Shown: positions 54,001 to 63,805 of the stretch, one piece after another | Position numbering within the stretch: position 1 is the stretch's first letter | Layout: each line of letters starts with the position of its first letter | Assembly: GCF_030684185.1 (NCBI RefSeq) | Contig: NZ_JAUXOY010000014.1 | Location: 156,001-220,000, forward strand | Reading direction: 5' to 3' | Source of the DNA: Methylotenera sp. | GTDB taxonomy: Bacteria > Pseudomonadota > Gammaproteobacteria > Burkholderiales > Methylophilaceae | DNA length: 64,000 bases | Notes under the pieces: model-generated | Told to the model about the DNA's origin: nothing | Databases searched by the model: none | Seen by the model: only the letters and a program-made list of their open reading frames with translations | Position numbers and translations under genes: made by a program

Positions 54001-55812
54001 ATTTTATCAGGCATTCCGATGGTGGGGTATCGGAACCTTGAAATAAACACCCTGTGCGCGCGCATGATTTTATCAGGCATTCCGATGGTGGGGTATCGGA
54101 ACCATGCGGGCTAGAGCCAAAACCAAAACAGAATTTTATCAGGCATTCCGATGGTGGGGTATCGGAACGTACTAATGACAATAACAATGATGGTGATGAT
54201 TTTATCAGGCATTCCGATGGTGGGGTATCGGAACTTTAGGCTTGCAAGCTATTTTTTTGGGGTTATTTTATCAGGCATTCCGATGGTGGGGTATCGGAAC
54301 GCCAAACGCGTAGGCATTTCATCGGTCTGTATTTTATCAGGCATTCCGATGGTGGGGTATCGGAACATGTGAACACGCGGAAGCATACGCGCAATAATTT
54401 TATCAGGCATTCCGATGGTGGGGTATCGGAACGTGTTATATCTAATATCGCAGGGCTCAATGATTTTATCAGGCATTCCGATGGTGGGGTATCGGAACCA
54501 AAGAGATAAACAAGCCCCCAGAATTTGAATTTTATCAGGCATTCCGATGGTGGGGTATCGGAACTCATAAATAACAACACTTGCAACTTCATAAATTTTA
54601 TCAGGCATTCCGATGGTGGGGTATCGGAACCGTAAGAGCGGTTTAAATTTATCTTCGAAAATTTTATCAGGCATTCCGATGGTGGGGTATCGGAACTCAC
54701 CTGAGCAGCTGAAACCGCTAGGAACAATTTTATCAGGCATTCCGATGGTGGGGTATCGGAACTCGGTTTTAAATGTTTGGCTTTTGATTGTGATTTTATC
54801 AGGCATTCCGATGGTGGGGTATCGGAACATATTTTCAGCACTCGTTCTGCCGCCTGTAATTTTATCAGGCATTCCGATGGTGGGGTATCGGAACCCCATG
54901 TTTGGACTGGTCAAAGAGTTAAAAATTTTATCAGGCATTCCGATGGTGGGGTATCGGAACTTATTGAATTGCTGATAAGCAAATAAACAAATTTTATCAG
55001 GCATTCCGATGGTGGGGTATCGGAACTGTAGACCAGCCTTCGTTAATGCCCCAAAAATTTTATCAGGCATTCCGATGGTGGGGTATCGGAACCCTGTTTT
55101 AGTCAACAAGCCACTAAGATGTATTTTATCAGGCATTCCGATGGTGGGGTATCGGAACTTAATCTGCCCAGTTAAAGGATCGATAAAAATTTTATCAGGC
55201 ATTCCGATGGTGGGGTATCGGAACTATTATTATGGCATTCCAGAGCTTAAATTGATTTTATCAGGCATTCCGATGGTGGGGTATCGGAACTCTGTCAAAG
55301 CAGTTAAAACAACAGGCGCAATTTTATCAGGCATTCCGATGGTGGGGTATCGGAACATAGGCAATCGTACAAATGAATCACTTACTATTTTATCAGGCAT
55401 TCCGATGGTGGGGTATCGGAACCAGTTTTCGTCACGTCAGAGGGCGAGGTTTATTTTATCAGGCATTCCGATGGTGGGGTATCGGAACAGGTAACAGACA
55501 TGCACACGCTATTAAAAAATTTTATCAGGCATTCCGATGGTGGGGTATCGGAACATTAAACCTCCAGTTTTGCGTTATTACACAATTTTATCAGGCATTC
55601 CGATGGTGGGGTATCGGAACTACCTGCCTGTAGTGCCTTACGGTTAAGTTATTTTATCAGGCATTCCGATGGTGGGGTATCGGAACGTGTTTGGAATTCT
55701 CGGCATTTCACACAGAATTTTATCAGGCATTCCGATGGTGGGGTATCGGAACTTAAAGGTTGGTGTGTCATCCCAATGCTTCATTTTATCAGGCATTCCG
55801 ATGGTGGGGTAT
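54001..55812 (-). CRISPR. Type II-C CRISPR array, 28 repeats and 27 spacers
   Basis: Repeats of 36 bases start every 66 bases from 54001 to 55783; spacers are 30 bases. On the plus strand each begins ATTTTATCAGGCATTCCGAT and ends GGTGGGGTATCGGAAC. The last (55783-55812) keeps only its first 30 bases. The anti-repeat orientation shows that crRNAs come from the minus strand, where the repeat begins GTTCCGATACCCC and ends CCTGATAAAAT. That end is an extended -10 (TGA-TAAAAT), so each spacer may have its own promoter, as known for Neisseria. CCGAT/ATCGG can form a hairpin inside each repeat. Repeats look identical, so the array is not decayed. Confidence 0.97.
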
Positions 55813-55842
55813 TTTAGAAAACGGTCGCGTTTAGCTGATACA

Positions 55843-55888
55843 AGCGCCCATTATTTTTCGAGATAAATCTCGAAAAATAATGGGCGCT
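55843..55888. repeat. Perfect 22-base inverted repeat after the array
   Basis: 55843-55864 is the exact reverse complement of 55867-55888, with only AA between. It begins AGCGCCCATTATTTTTCG. The mobA stop codon starts at its right end (55888-55890, minus strand). A weak T-run (ATTTTTGG) follows on the plus strand. Confidence 0.9.
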
Positions 55889-56490
55889 CATTTTTGGTTT
55901 TGGGTGTTATTTAGTTTTAATTCTAAAGCAGCTAAGTCTTCAAACGTATTTAGATTAACAAATGCATCACTGCAGTCACTAAAATCTACCTCAATATAAT
56001 TTAAGCTTTTTTGCCAAGCGCTAACGCGGCGCTCTCCTTGCTGTAAATATGCTGTAAGTGAGGGCAGCACATTTTTTTTGCATAAACAAAATACAGGGTG
56101 CGTATTGTCATCACTGCTTGCTACGGCAATTTCTGCTTTGTGTTCAAGCAAAGCTAACATTAAGCGATGTGCTAAATCCAGTGGTAACAAAGGCGAGTCG
56201 CAAGGCACGGTGAGAAGGTAATCATGCTCGGCATGTTGCAAGCCTAAACTAAAGCCTGCTAGTGGCCCTAAAAAGTCTTCAACTTCATCTTTTAGCACTG
56301 TGTAGCCGAAGGTTTGATAGTGGGTAATTTTGCGATTGGCGTTAATGAGGATTTCATCGACCTGAGGCGCCAAACGTTCAATCACATGTTGAATTAACGG
56401 CTTTTGTTTCAGTAAGACCAAGCCTTTATCTACGCCGTTCATGCGGGTGGCGCGGCCGCCTGAAAGAATGATGGCTGAAATGGACGCCAT
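55888..56490 (-). CDS. mobA: Molybdenum cofactor guanylyltransferase
   Basis: 200 aa. The nucleotide-binding start AIILSGGRATRMNGVDKGLV with the conserved Lys, VPCDSPLLPLDLAHRL with metal-binding Asp, and GPLAGF are MobA signatures. It joins GMP to Mo-molybdopterin to make MGD, the form needed by the formate dehydrogenase encoded nearby. Its start overlaps the moaA stop (TAATG), so translation is coupled. Confidence 0.95.
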   Translation of the reverse strand: MASISAIILSGGRATRMNGVDKGLVLLKQKPLIQHVIERLAPQVDEILINANRKITHYQTFGYTVLKDEVEDFLGPLAGFSLGLQHAEHDYLLTVPCDSPLLPLDLAHRLMLALLEHKAEIAVASSDDNTHPVFCLCKKNVLPSLTAYLQQGERRVSAWQKSLNYIEVDFSDCSDAFVNLNTFEDLAALELKLNNTQNQK

Positions 56491-57515
56491 TACCCGCCAG
56501 TGTGCGACATGAATCGAATCACTGCGGGTGCCGCACGTCGTAAATCAAAATCATGCCCTTTGGGTTTAATTGCCATGCTCGCTAAAACTGCATCAATTAT
56601 CGGTTGATCGTCTTCTGGGTACCTTCGTAAAAGAGGCATTAAATCGATTTTATCTTCTTGGCCTAAGCACAAATACAATTCACCTTTGCAGGTGATGCGT
56701 ACGCGGTTACAGCTTTCGCAGAAATTATGTGAGTGTGGTGATATAAAGCCTATTTTTGTATCTGTATTTGCCACGCGCCAATATCGTGCCGGACCGCCTG
56801 TAGTCTCTGTGCTGGCTATGAGTGGGTATTCACTTTTAAGTATTTTAAGTGTATCTTCATTGCTGCAGAATGTTGATTCTCTGATGTGGTTGACATCGCC
56901 TAAAGGCATCTCTTCAATGAATGAAATATCAATGGATTGTGCAATAGCAAAGTTGACTAGCGAAAGTGCTTCGTCATCATTCATACCGCGCATTAACACT
57001 GTATTCAATTTAATGTTTTCAAAGCCTACTAATTTGGCGGCCTGTATGCCACGCAACACTTTATCAAGCTCACCTGTACGGGTAATTTTTTTGAAACGTG
57101 CCGCATCTAAGCTGTCTACGCTGATGTTGATGCGTTTAACGCCAGCATTTTTTAAATCCTGCGCTTGTTTTTCTAATTGACTTCCGTTGGTAGTAAGCAC
57201 TAACTCATTTAAGTTTTTTAGCTTGCCAATCTCTTCAAATAGCCATAATGCATTTTTACGTACTAGGGGCTCGCCACCAGTAATACGTACTTTATTTACA
57301 CCTAAACCGACAAAAATTTTAACTAGGCGCGCACACTCTTCTAGGCTAAGCACTTCGTCACGTGGTAAAAAGGTCATTTCTTCTGCCATGCAATATACGC
57401 AACGAAAATCGCAGCGGTCAGTAATAGATAGACGAATGTAATCAATCGCGCGGCCAAATTGGTCTGTTAACTTAGGTTGCAGATTTTGAGCGGAATTAGG
57501 CACTTTTTTTATCAC
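56490..57515 (-). CDS. moaA: GTP 3',8-cyclase MoaA
   Basis: 341 aa radical-SAM enzyme. The first cluster is bound by CDFRCVYC (about residues 35-42), the C-terminal one by CESCNRVRITCKGELYLC, and the protein ends in the essential SHTGG double glycine. RITGGEPLVRK is the SAM motif. It makes the first Moco intermediate from GTP. Divergent from fdsG with an 85-base shared promoter region, so Moco and formate dehydrogenase genes may be induced together. Confidence 0.96.
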   Translation of the reverse strand: MIKKVPNSAQNLQPKLTDQFGRAIDYIRLSITDRCDFRCVYCMAEEMTFLPRDEVLSLEECARLVKIFVGLGVNKVRITGGEPLVRKNALWLFEEIGKLKNLNELVLTTNGSQLEKQAQDLKNAGVKRINISVDSLDAARFKKITRTGELDKVLRGIQAAKLVGFENIKLNTVLMRGMNDDEALSLVNFAIAQSIDISFIEEMPLGDVNHIRESTFCSNEDTLKILKSEYPLIASTETTGGPARYWRVANTDTKIGFISPHSHNFCESCNRVRITCKGELYLCLGQEDKIDLMPLLRRYPEDDQPIIDAVLASMAIKPKGHDFDLRRAAPAVIRFMSHTGG

Positions 57516-57600
57516 TGATTGTCGAATTGGATAGCTTGTTACAAGTGTATTATACTAATATGTATGCAAATATAATGTTAGTTGTTTTGGAGAGAATAAG

Positions 57601-58095
57601 TTGCAAGAGATAGAATCAAAACAAGAATTACACACTAAGGTTGATGCCTTAATCAAAGAGCTTCAAAGCATGCCTGGCGCATTGATGCCGTTGTTACATG
57701 CTATTCAGGATAATGTTGGTTATGTGCCAGAGTCTTCTTATGCACAAATAGCTAAGGCTTTAAGTTTATCTGTGGCTGAGGTGCATGGCGTGGTAACTTT
57801 TTACCACCATTTTCGTACGCACAGGCCAGGCCGCCATGTGATGCAGATCTGCCGTGCTGAATCTTGTCAGTCTATGGGCTCGGAAGCGTTAGAAGCGCAT
57901 GCTAAAACTTGCTTAAATATTGATTATCACCAAACTACAAATGATGAAGCAATTACTTTAGAGCCAGTATACTGTTTAGGTAATTGTGCGCTGTCACCTG
58001 CTGTGATGATGGATGACGAAGTGTATGGCCGTGTATCTGCCGCTGATTTAGATGCGTTGATTTTAGAAGCACGGTCTGTGGAGGCAAAGGCTTAA
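57601..58095 (+). CDS. fdsG: NAD-dependent formate dehydrogenase, gamma subunit
   Basis: 164 aa, NuoE-like. It starts at TTG with a good GGAGAG six bases upstream. A [2Fe-2S] cluster is bound by four Cys seen in [12 protein letters not shown] (about residues 86-91) and [13 protein letters not shown] (about 125-130). It passes electrons in the soluble NAD-linked formate dehydrogenase complex. First gene of fdsG-fdsB-fdsA-fdhD-fdsD. Confidence 0.93.
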   Translation: MQEIESKQELHTKVDALIKELQSMPGALMPLLHAIQDNVGYVPESSYAQIAKALSLSVAEVHGVVTFYHHFRTHRPGRHVMQICRAESCQSMGSEALEAHAKTCLNIDYHQTTNDEAITLEPVYCLGNCALSPAVMMDDEVYGRVSAADLDALILEARSVEAKA

Positions 58096-58097
58096 AT

Positions 58098-59666
58098 ATG
58101 AAAACTAGAGTTTATGTTCCCCGAGATTCAAGCGCGCTTTCAATGGGTGCAGAAAAAGTAGCGGTTGCAATTGCGCAAGAAGCAAAACAACGTGGTTTAG
58201 ATGTTGAGATTATCCGGAATGGTTCTCGGGGCCTATATTGGCTAGAGGCTATGGTAGAAGTGGCGACCAATCAAGGCCGCGTTGCTTATGGCCCTGTAAA
58301 AGTGAAAGATGTAGCCTCTCTTTTTGAAGCTGATTTTCTTAACGGCAAGTCTCATGCTTTAAGTTTGGGATTGACAGAAGAAATTGACTGGCTGAAAAAA
58401 CAGCAACGCTTAACATTTGCGCGCGTCGGTGTTACTGACCCAGTTTCTCTAGATGAATATATTGCATACGACGGTTATAAAGGCCTTAAAAATGCGCTTG
58501 CCTTATCTGGCGCAGATATTGTAAAAACCGTGACAGATTCTGGTTTGCGCGGACGTGGCGGTGCAGCATTCCCTACTGGTATTAAGTGGAAGACGGTACT
58601 TGGTTGTGAATCTGACCAAAAATACATCGTGTGTAATGCAGATGAAGGTGATTCCGGTACTTTTTCGGACCGCATGATTATGGAGAATGACCCATTTGTG
58701 CTGATAGAGGGCATGACAATTGCTGGTATCGCAGTGGGTGCAACCAAAGGTTATATCTATTTGCGAAGTGAATACCCACATGCGCTTAAAACATTGAATG
58801 AAGCGATTGCTAAAGCTGAAAATGCTAGTTATTTAGGTGAAAAAATATGCGGCACAGTTCACAAGTTTAACCTAGAAGTTCGCCGTGCGGCTGGTGCCTA
58901 TGTGTGCGGTGAGGAAACTTCATTACTAGAAAGCTTGGAAGGTAAGCGAGGGATGGTGCGCTTTAAGCCACCATTACCAGCAATCGAGGGTTTGTTTGGC
59001 AAGCCAACAGTAGTGAACAACGTTATTTCATTAGCTACAGTGCCCATCATTTTAGATAAAGGGGCGCAATATTATGCCGACTATGGTATGGGCCGCTCAC
59101 GCGGTACCTTGCCTATTCAGTTGGCGGGTAATCTTAAGCATGGCGGTTTGGTTGAACTTGCATTTGGTATTACTTTACGTGAGTTACTTTATGAGTATGG
59201 CGGCGGTTCAGCGACTGGAAGGCCGATTCGTGCAGTGCAGGTAGGTGGGCCGCTAGGGTCTTTTCTACCCGAAAGCCAATTTGATACACCTTTAGATTAC
59301 GAAGCCTTTACTAATATTTGGGCGGTACTAGGTCATGGCGGCATTGTGGCGTTTGACGATACCGTCGATATGGCGAAAATGGCACGGTATGCTTTTGAAT
59401 TTTGTGCCATTGAGTCATGTGGGAAATGTACGCCCTGTCGTATTGGTTCAACGCGTGGGGCAGAAGTGATTGATAAAATTATCGCGGGTACAGATACTGC
59501 TAAAAATATTAAGTTGGTGCGTGATTTAAGCGACACCATGTTGAATGGTTCATTATGCGCATTGGGCGGCATGACGCCATACCCTGTGCTGAGTGCGATG
59601 AACCATTTCCCTGAAGATTTTAATTCTAGAGATTCTGAAGATAAGAAAACCAAAGCCACAGCGTAA
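58098..59666 (+). CDS. fdsB: NAD-dependent formate dehydrogenase, beta subunit (NADH/FMN)
   Basis: 522 aa, NuoF-like, with an extra N-terminal ~110 residues of thioredoxin-like type. The FMN/NAD site shows GLRGRGGAAFPTGIKWK and CNADEGDSGTFSDR, and the [4Fe-4S] cluster is in ESCGKCTPCRIGSTRG. It transfers electrons from formate oxidation to NAD+. Starts 2 bases after fdsG, so translation is probably coupled. Confidence 0.95.
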   Translation: MKTRVYVPRDSSALSMGAEKVAVAIAQEAKQRGLDVEIIRNGSRGLYWLEAMVEVATNQGRVAYGPVKVKDVASLFEADFLNGKSHALSLGLTEEIDWLKKQQRLTFARVGVTDPVSLDEYIAYDGYKGLKNALALSGADIVKTVTDSGLRGRGGAAFPTGIKWKTVLGCESDQKYIVCNADEGDSGTFSDRMIMENDPFVLIEGMTIAGIAVGATKGYIYLRSEYPHALKTLNEAIAKAENASYLGEKICGTVHKFNLEVRRAAGAYVCGEETSLLESLEGKRGMVRFKPPLPAIEGLFGKPTVVNNVISLATVPIILDKGAQYYADYGMGRSRGTLPIQLAGNLKHGGLVELAFGITLRELLYEYGGGSATGRPIRAVQVGGPLGSFLPESQFDTPLDYEAFTNIWAVLGHGGIVAFDDTVDMAKMARYAFEFCAIESCGKCTPCRIGSTRGAEVIDKIIAGTDTAKNIKLVRDLSDTMLNGSLCALGGMTPYPVLSAMNHFPEDFNSRDSEDKKTKATA

Positions 59667-59698
59667 GTTTTACTTAAACTGTGTGTAGGAGAGTAACC

Positions 59699-62635
59699 AT
59701 GGACGACATTAAATATAGTAATACTCATCATCAGCATGAGCATAGCCGTACAAATTATGATGATCAATTGGATTATGGTACGCCTGCAAGTCAATCAGAC
59801 GTGCAAGTCACGCTGATGATTGACGATAGAGAAATTACCGTGCCGGAAGGCACGTCTATCATGCGTGCATCTATCATGGCTGGTATTAATGTGCCTAAGT
59901 TATGCGCTACCGATAGTTTGGAAGCGTTTGGTTCATGCCGCCTATGTGTGGTGGAAATTGAAGGTCGTCGAGGTTATCCTGCTTCATGCACTACACCTGT
60001 GGCTGAAGGCTTAAAGGTACATACGCAAACACCAAAACTTGCAGATATTCGTCGCGGTACCATGGAACTGTACATTTCAGACCACCCATTAGATTGCCTG
60101 ACCTGTGCTACTAATGGCGATTGCGAGTTGCAAGATATGGCGGGCGCTGTAGGCTTACGTGAGGTGCGTTATGGCTATGAAGGTGAGAATCACCTTAAGG
60201 CTGAAAAAGACGAGTCAAACCCGTATTTCACTTTTGACCCAAGTAAATGCATTGTCTGTTCACGTTGTGTGCGGGCTTGTGAAGAAACGCAAGGTACGTA
60301 TGCACTCACTATCTCTGGGCGTGGCTTTGAATCAAAAGTTGCATCTGGCATTAACAACTTTTTAGATTCTGAATGTGTGTCTTGTGGTGCCTGTGTACAA
60401 GCTTGCCCAACCGCAACCCTAATAGAAAAGACCGTGATTGAACACGGTGTACCAGAGCATAGTGTGACTACGACTTGTGCCTATTGTGGCGTTGGCTGCT
60501 CGTTTGATGCTGAAATGAAGGGTGAGGAAGTGGTTCGCATGGTGCCAAATAAGAATGGCGGCGCCAACCATGGGCACTCTTGTGTTAAAGGAAGATTTGC
60601 ATGGGGTTACGCCACCCATAAAGACCGCATTACCACGCCCATGATACGCAAAAGTATCACAGACCCGTGGCAAGTAGTGGGCTGGGATGAGGCCGTTAAT
60701 TACGCCGCGAGCGAAATTAAACGTATTGAGGCTAAATATGGCAAACATGCGATGGGCGGCATTACCTCAAGCCGCTGCACCAATGAAGAGGTGTATGTGA
60801 CACAAAAATTAGTGCGCGCAGTGTTTGGCACGAATAATGTGGATACTTGCGCGCGCGTTTGCCATTCGCCTACTGGCTACGGTTTAAAACAAACGCTGGG
60901 CGAATCTGCAGGTACGCAAACGTTTGATTCTGTGATGAAGTCTGATGTGATTCTGATTATCGGCGCGAACCCGACTGACGGTCATCCTGTGTTTGCTTCA
61001 CAAATGAAGCGCCGTTTGCGCGAAGGCGCAAAGCTGATTATAGCTGATCCGCGCGAAATTGATTTGGTGAAAAATTCTCCTCACGTCCATGCCGATTATC
61101 ACTTGAATCTACGCCCAGGTACGAATGTGGCCTTAATTTCAGCTTTGGCGCATGTGGTGGTGACCGAAGGTTTGGTGAAGGAAGATTTCGTTAAAGCACG
61201 TTGCGAGTGGGATTCATTTGTCGCATGGCGTGATTTTGTCGCGAAACCAGAAAACTCACCTGAAGCTTTGGCTGACGAATTGGGTGTAGATCCTGCAATT
61301 GTGCGCGCTTCAGCGAGAATGTTTGCTACAGGCGGTAATGGTGCAATTTACTACGGCTTAGGTGTAACAGAGCATTCTCAGGGCTCAACCATGGTCATGG
61401 GCATTGCCAATCTCGCCATGGCAACGGGTAATGTGGGTCGCGAAGGCGTGGGCGTGAACCCACTACGCGGTCAAAATAACGTGCAAGGCTCATGTGACAT
61501 GGGTTCTATGCCGCATGAATATCCTGGCTACCGCCACGTTTCAGATGAAGCCACCCGCGCATTATTTGAATCCGCTTGGGGTCGGCCGCTAAGCAACGAG
61601 CCAGGCTTACGCATTCCCAATATGCTAGACCAAGCCAGCGAGGGCAGCTTTAAAGCCTTGTACTGTGTGGGTGAAGACATTGCGCAATCTGACCCTAACA
61701 CAAAACACGTGACCCACGCGCTCGAGCAAATGGAATGCGTGATTGTGCAGGACTTGTTTTTGAATGAAACCGCCATGTACGCGCATGTGTTTTTTCCAGG
61801 CGCTTCTTTCTTAGAAAAGAGCGGCACTTTTACCAACGCGGAACGCCGCATTTCACCCGTACGCCGCGTGATGAACCCGAAAAATGGTGCCTTAGTCAAT
61901 GGCAAACAAGAAGCTGGTTATGAAGATTGGGAAATTACCGCCAAACTTTCAAAAGCGCTTGGCTATGAAATGAATTACCACCATGCCAGCGAAATCATGG
62001 ATGAAATTGCCGCACTCACGCCCACCTTTAAAGGTGTGAGCTTTAAAAAATTAGACGAGTTGGGCAGCATACAGTGGCCATGTAACGATGAAGCGCCTTT
62101 AGGCACGCCCACCATGCACATAGACGAATTTGTGCGTGGCAAAGGCAAGTTCTTTATCACGCAATACGTGCCAACCACGGAAAAAGTTAACGCTAAATTC
62201 CCATTGATTCTGACGACGGGCCGTATTCTTTCGCAATACAATGTAGGTGCACAAACGCGTCGCACCAAAAACGTAGCTTGGCATAGTGAGGATATTGTAG
62301 AGATTCATCCACATGATGCAGAAGAGCGCGGTATTAAAGAGGGTGATTGGGTGGGCATTACTAGCCGTGCAGGTGAAACGGTATTGCGCGTAAAAATCAC
62401 AGAGCGTGTGCAGCCGGGGGTTATTTACACAACATTTCACCATCCAGAATCTGGCGCAAATGTGATTACCACTGAAAATTCAGACTGGGCGACTAACTGC
62501 CCGGAATTTAAGGTGACTGCAGTGCAGGTGACTCGTGTAAATCAACTTTCTGATTGGCAGCAACATTATAAAACCTTTAGCGAGGCGCAATTAGCTTTTG
62601 CAGGTAGAGACCAAGAAGCAGCAAAGATTGAGTGA
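59699..62635 (+). CDS. fdsA: NAD-dependent formate dehydrogenase, catalytic alpha subunit
   Basis: 978 aa from ATG at 59699 (AGGAGAG upstream). N-terminal [2Fe-2S] domain (CATDSLEAFGSCRLCVVEIEG region), a His-Cys type cluster (HPLDCLTCATNGDCELQ), two [4Fe-4S] clusters (CIVCSRCVRACEE; CVSCGACVQACPT), then the Mo-bis-MGD domain with its own 4Fe-4S (TTCAYCGVGCSFD). The Mo ligand is Cys in DTCARVCHSPTG; no selenocysteine codon is seen. It oxidises formate to CO2 and is the last step of C1 dissimilation. A His-rich N-terminal tip (HHQHEHS) is unusual. Confidence 0.95.
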   Translation: MDDIKYSNTHHQHEHSRTNYDDQLDYGTPASQSDVQVTLMIDDREITVPEGTSIMRASIMAGINVPKLCATDSLEAFGSCRLCVVEIEGRRGYPASCTTPVAEGLKVHTQTPKLADIRRGTMELYISDHPLDCLTCATNGDCELQDMAGAVGLREVRYGYEGENHLKAEKDESNPYFTFDPSKCIVCSRCVRACEETQGTYALTISGRGFESKVASGINNFLDSECVSCGACVQACPTATLIEKTVIEHGVPEHSVTTTCAYCGVGCSFDAEMKGEEVVRMVPNKNGGANHGHSCVKGRFAWGYATHKDRITTPMIRKSITDPWQVVGWDEAVNYAASEIKRIEAKYGKHAMGGITSSRCTNEEVYVTQKLVRAVFGTNNVDTCARVCHSPTGYGLKQTLGESAGTQTFDSVMKSDVILIIGANPTDGHPVFASQMKRRLREGAKLIIADPREIDLVKNSPHVHADYHLNLRPGTNVALISALAHVVVTEGLVKEDFVKARCEWDSFVAWRDFVAKPENSPEALADELGVDPAIVRASARMFATGGNGAIYYGLGVTEHSQGSTMVMGIANLAMATGNVGREGVGVNPLRGQNNVQGSCDMGSMPHEYPGYRHVSDEATRALFESAWGRPLSNEPGLRIPNMLDQASEGSFKALYCVGEDIAQSDPNTKHVTHALEQMECVIVQDLFLNETAMYAHVFFPGASFLEKSGTFTNAERRISPVRRVMNPKNGALVNGKQEAGYEDWEITAKLSKALGYEMNYHHASEIMDEIAALTPTFKGVSFKKLDELGSIQWPCNDEAPLGTPTMHIDEFVRGKGKFFITQYVPTTEKVNAKFPLILTTGRILSQYNVGAQTRRTKNVAWHSEDIVEIHPHDAEERGIKEGDWVGITSRAGETVLRVKITERVQPGVIYTTFHHPESGANVITTENSDWATNCPEFKVTAVQVTRVNQLSDWQQHYKTFSEAQLAFAGRDQEAAKIE

Positions 62636-62657
62636 TAGGTAAATAACGTGGCTAGAA

Positions 62658-63497
62658 ATGGAAAAGTTGCTGAGTAAAGTGCCATTCTTAGGAATGTTGG
62701 TTTCAAATGCTGCGCTCAGTACTTTTGACGTTATTAAACGGCGAAATGGTGAGCAGCATAGCGTAATAGATCAACTTGCAGAGGAAGTGCCAGTTGCGTT
62801 AATTTACAATGGTATTTCGCATGCGGTAATGCTGACCACTCCGCAAGACTTAGAAGACTTTGCTTTAGGCTTTTCACTATCAGAAGGCATTGTGAAAGAT
62901 AAAAGTGAGTTGTACGGCATTGAGATTCGCCCGCAAGCAAATGGTATAGAGCTGCATTGCGACATTGCCAGTGAATGTTTTGCGCAGCTAAAAGATCGGC
63001 GTCGTACACTTGCGGGTAGAACTGGGTGTGGATTATGTGGTTCGGAAAGCTTGGAACAAGCTATACGCTATCCGAAGGAGTTGAAGGATAAGATTGTCTT
63101 TCAGAGAGATGCTATTCAGCGTGCTTTACATGATATGCCGTTGCTGCAAAACCTGCAGCAACAAACAGGGGCAACACATGCAAGTGCATGGGTCTTAGCC
63201 GATGGCACAGTAAGCTTGTTGCGAGAAGACGTTGGTCGGCACAATGCACTTGATAAGCTGATTGGGGCAATTGCAAAAAGTAATAACAATAATAACGGGT
63301 TTATTATCACAAGTAGCCGGGCAAGTTATGAAATGGTGCAAAAAACAGCTAGTGCAGGTGTCAACATGTTGGTAGCTATTTCGGCGCCAACTGGTTTAGC
63401 AGTAAGGGTCGCTGACCAGTGTGGTTTAACATTGGTTGGGTTCGCGCGTGAAGATAATTATGTGGTCTATTCTCACCCAGAAAACCTAGTAACTTAA
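62658..63497 (+). CDS. fdhD: Formate dehydrogenase sulfurtransferase FdhD
   Basis: 279 aa. Cys124 and Cys127 in RTGCGLCGSESLEQA are the pair that carries sulfur from IscS to the Mo cofactor of formate dehydrogenase. LLREDVGRHNALDKLIG and FIITSSRASYEMVQK are further FdhD blocks. Found inside the fds operon between the catalytic and delta subunits, as in other betaproteobacteria. Confidence 0.95.
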   Translation: MEKLLSKVPFLGMLVSNAALSTFDVIKRRNGEQHSVIDQLAEEVPVALIYNGISHAVMLTTPQDLEDFALGFSLSEGIVKDKSELYGIEIRPQANGIELHCDIASECFAQLKDRRRTLAGRTGCGLCGSESLEQAIRYPKELKDKIVFQRDAIQRALHDMPLLQNLQQQTGATHASAWVLADGTVSLLREDVGRHNALDKLIGAIAKSNNNNNGFIITSSRASYEMVQKTASAGVNMLVAISAPTGLAVRVADQCGLTLVGFAREDNYVVYSHPENLVT

Positions 63498-63559
63498 TAC
63501 AAACACTTTAAAGCACAATAAATATTCAAATTAATCTAAATTAAACGAGCAAACCTCAT

Positions 63560-63775
63560 ATGCAAATGGATAATCTCATCACTATGGCTAATCAAATTGG
63601 TGATTTTTTTAAATCTTTTCCTGATAAAGAGCAGGCAAAAAAAGATATTGCTGAGCATTTAAAGCGCTTTTGGGCCAAAAGTATGCGACAACAAATTTTA
63701 ACGCACGTGAATGAAAAAAATGGTGCAGGGTTAGAAGATATAGTGCGTGATGCTATTAAAGAGCATATTGACTGA
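63560..63775 (+). CDS. fdsD: Formate dehydrogenase delta subunit
   Basis: 71 aa, helical, with DNLITMANQIGDFFKSFPD and HLKRFWAKSMRQQIL, the FdsD pattern. A start at the second Met (63566) is also possible. FdsD is a small subunit of the FdsGBAD complex needed for assembly or stability in Cupriavidus/Rhodobacter. Last gene of the operon. Confidence 0.9.
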   Translation: MQMDNLITMANQIGDFFKSFPDKEQAKKDIAEHLKRFWAKSMRQQILTHVNEKNGAGLEDIVRDAIKEHID

Positions 63776-63805
63776 GGTTAACAGTTAATTTTCGTAACTG
63801 CTCGA

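Noticed and set aside
54054-55866. Long open frames on both strands across the CRISPR array, with repeated peptide units such as FRYPTIGMPDKI
   Set aside because: The 66-base period is a multiple of three and the repeat lacks stops in several frames, so open frames arise by chance. The repeat/spacer structure explains the region fully.
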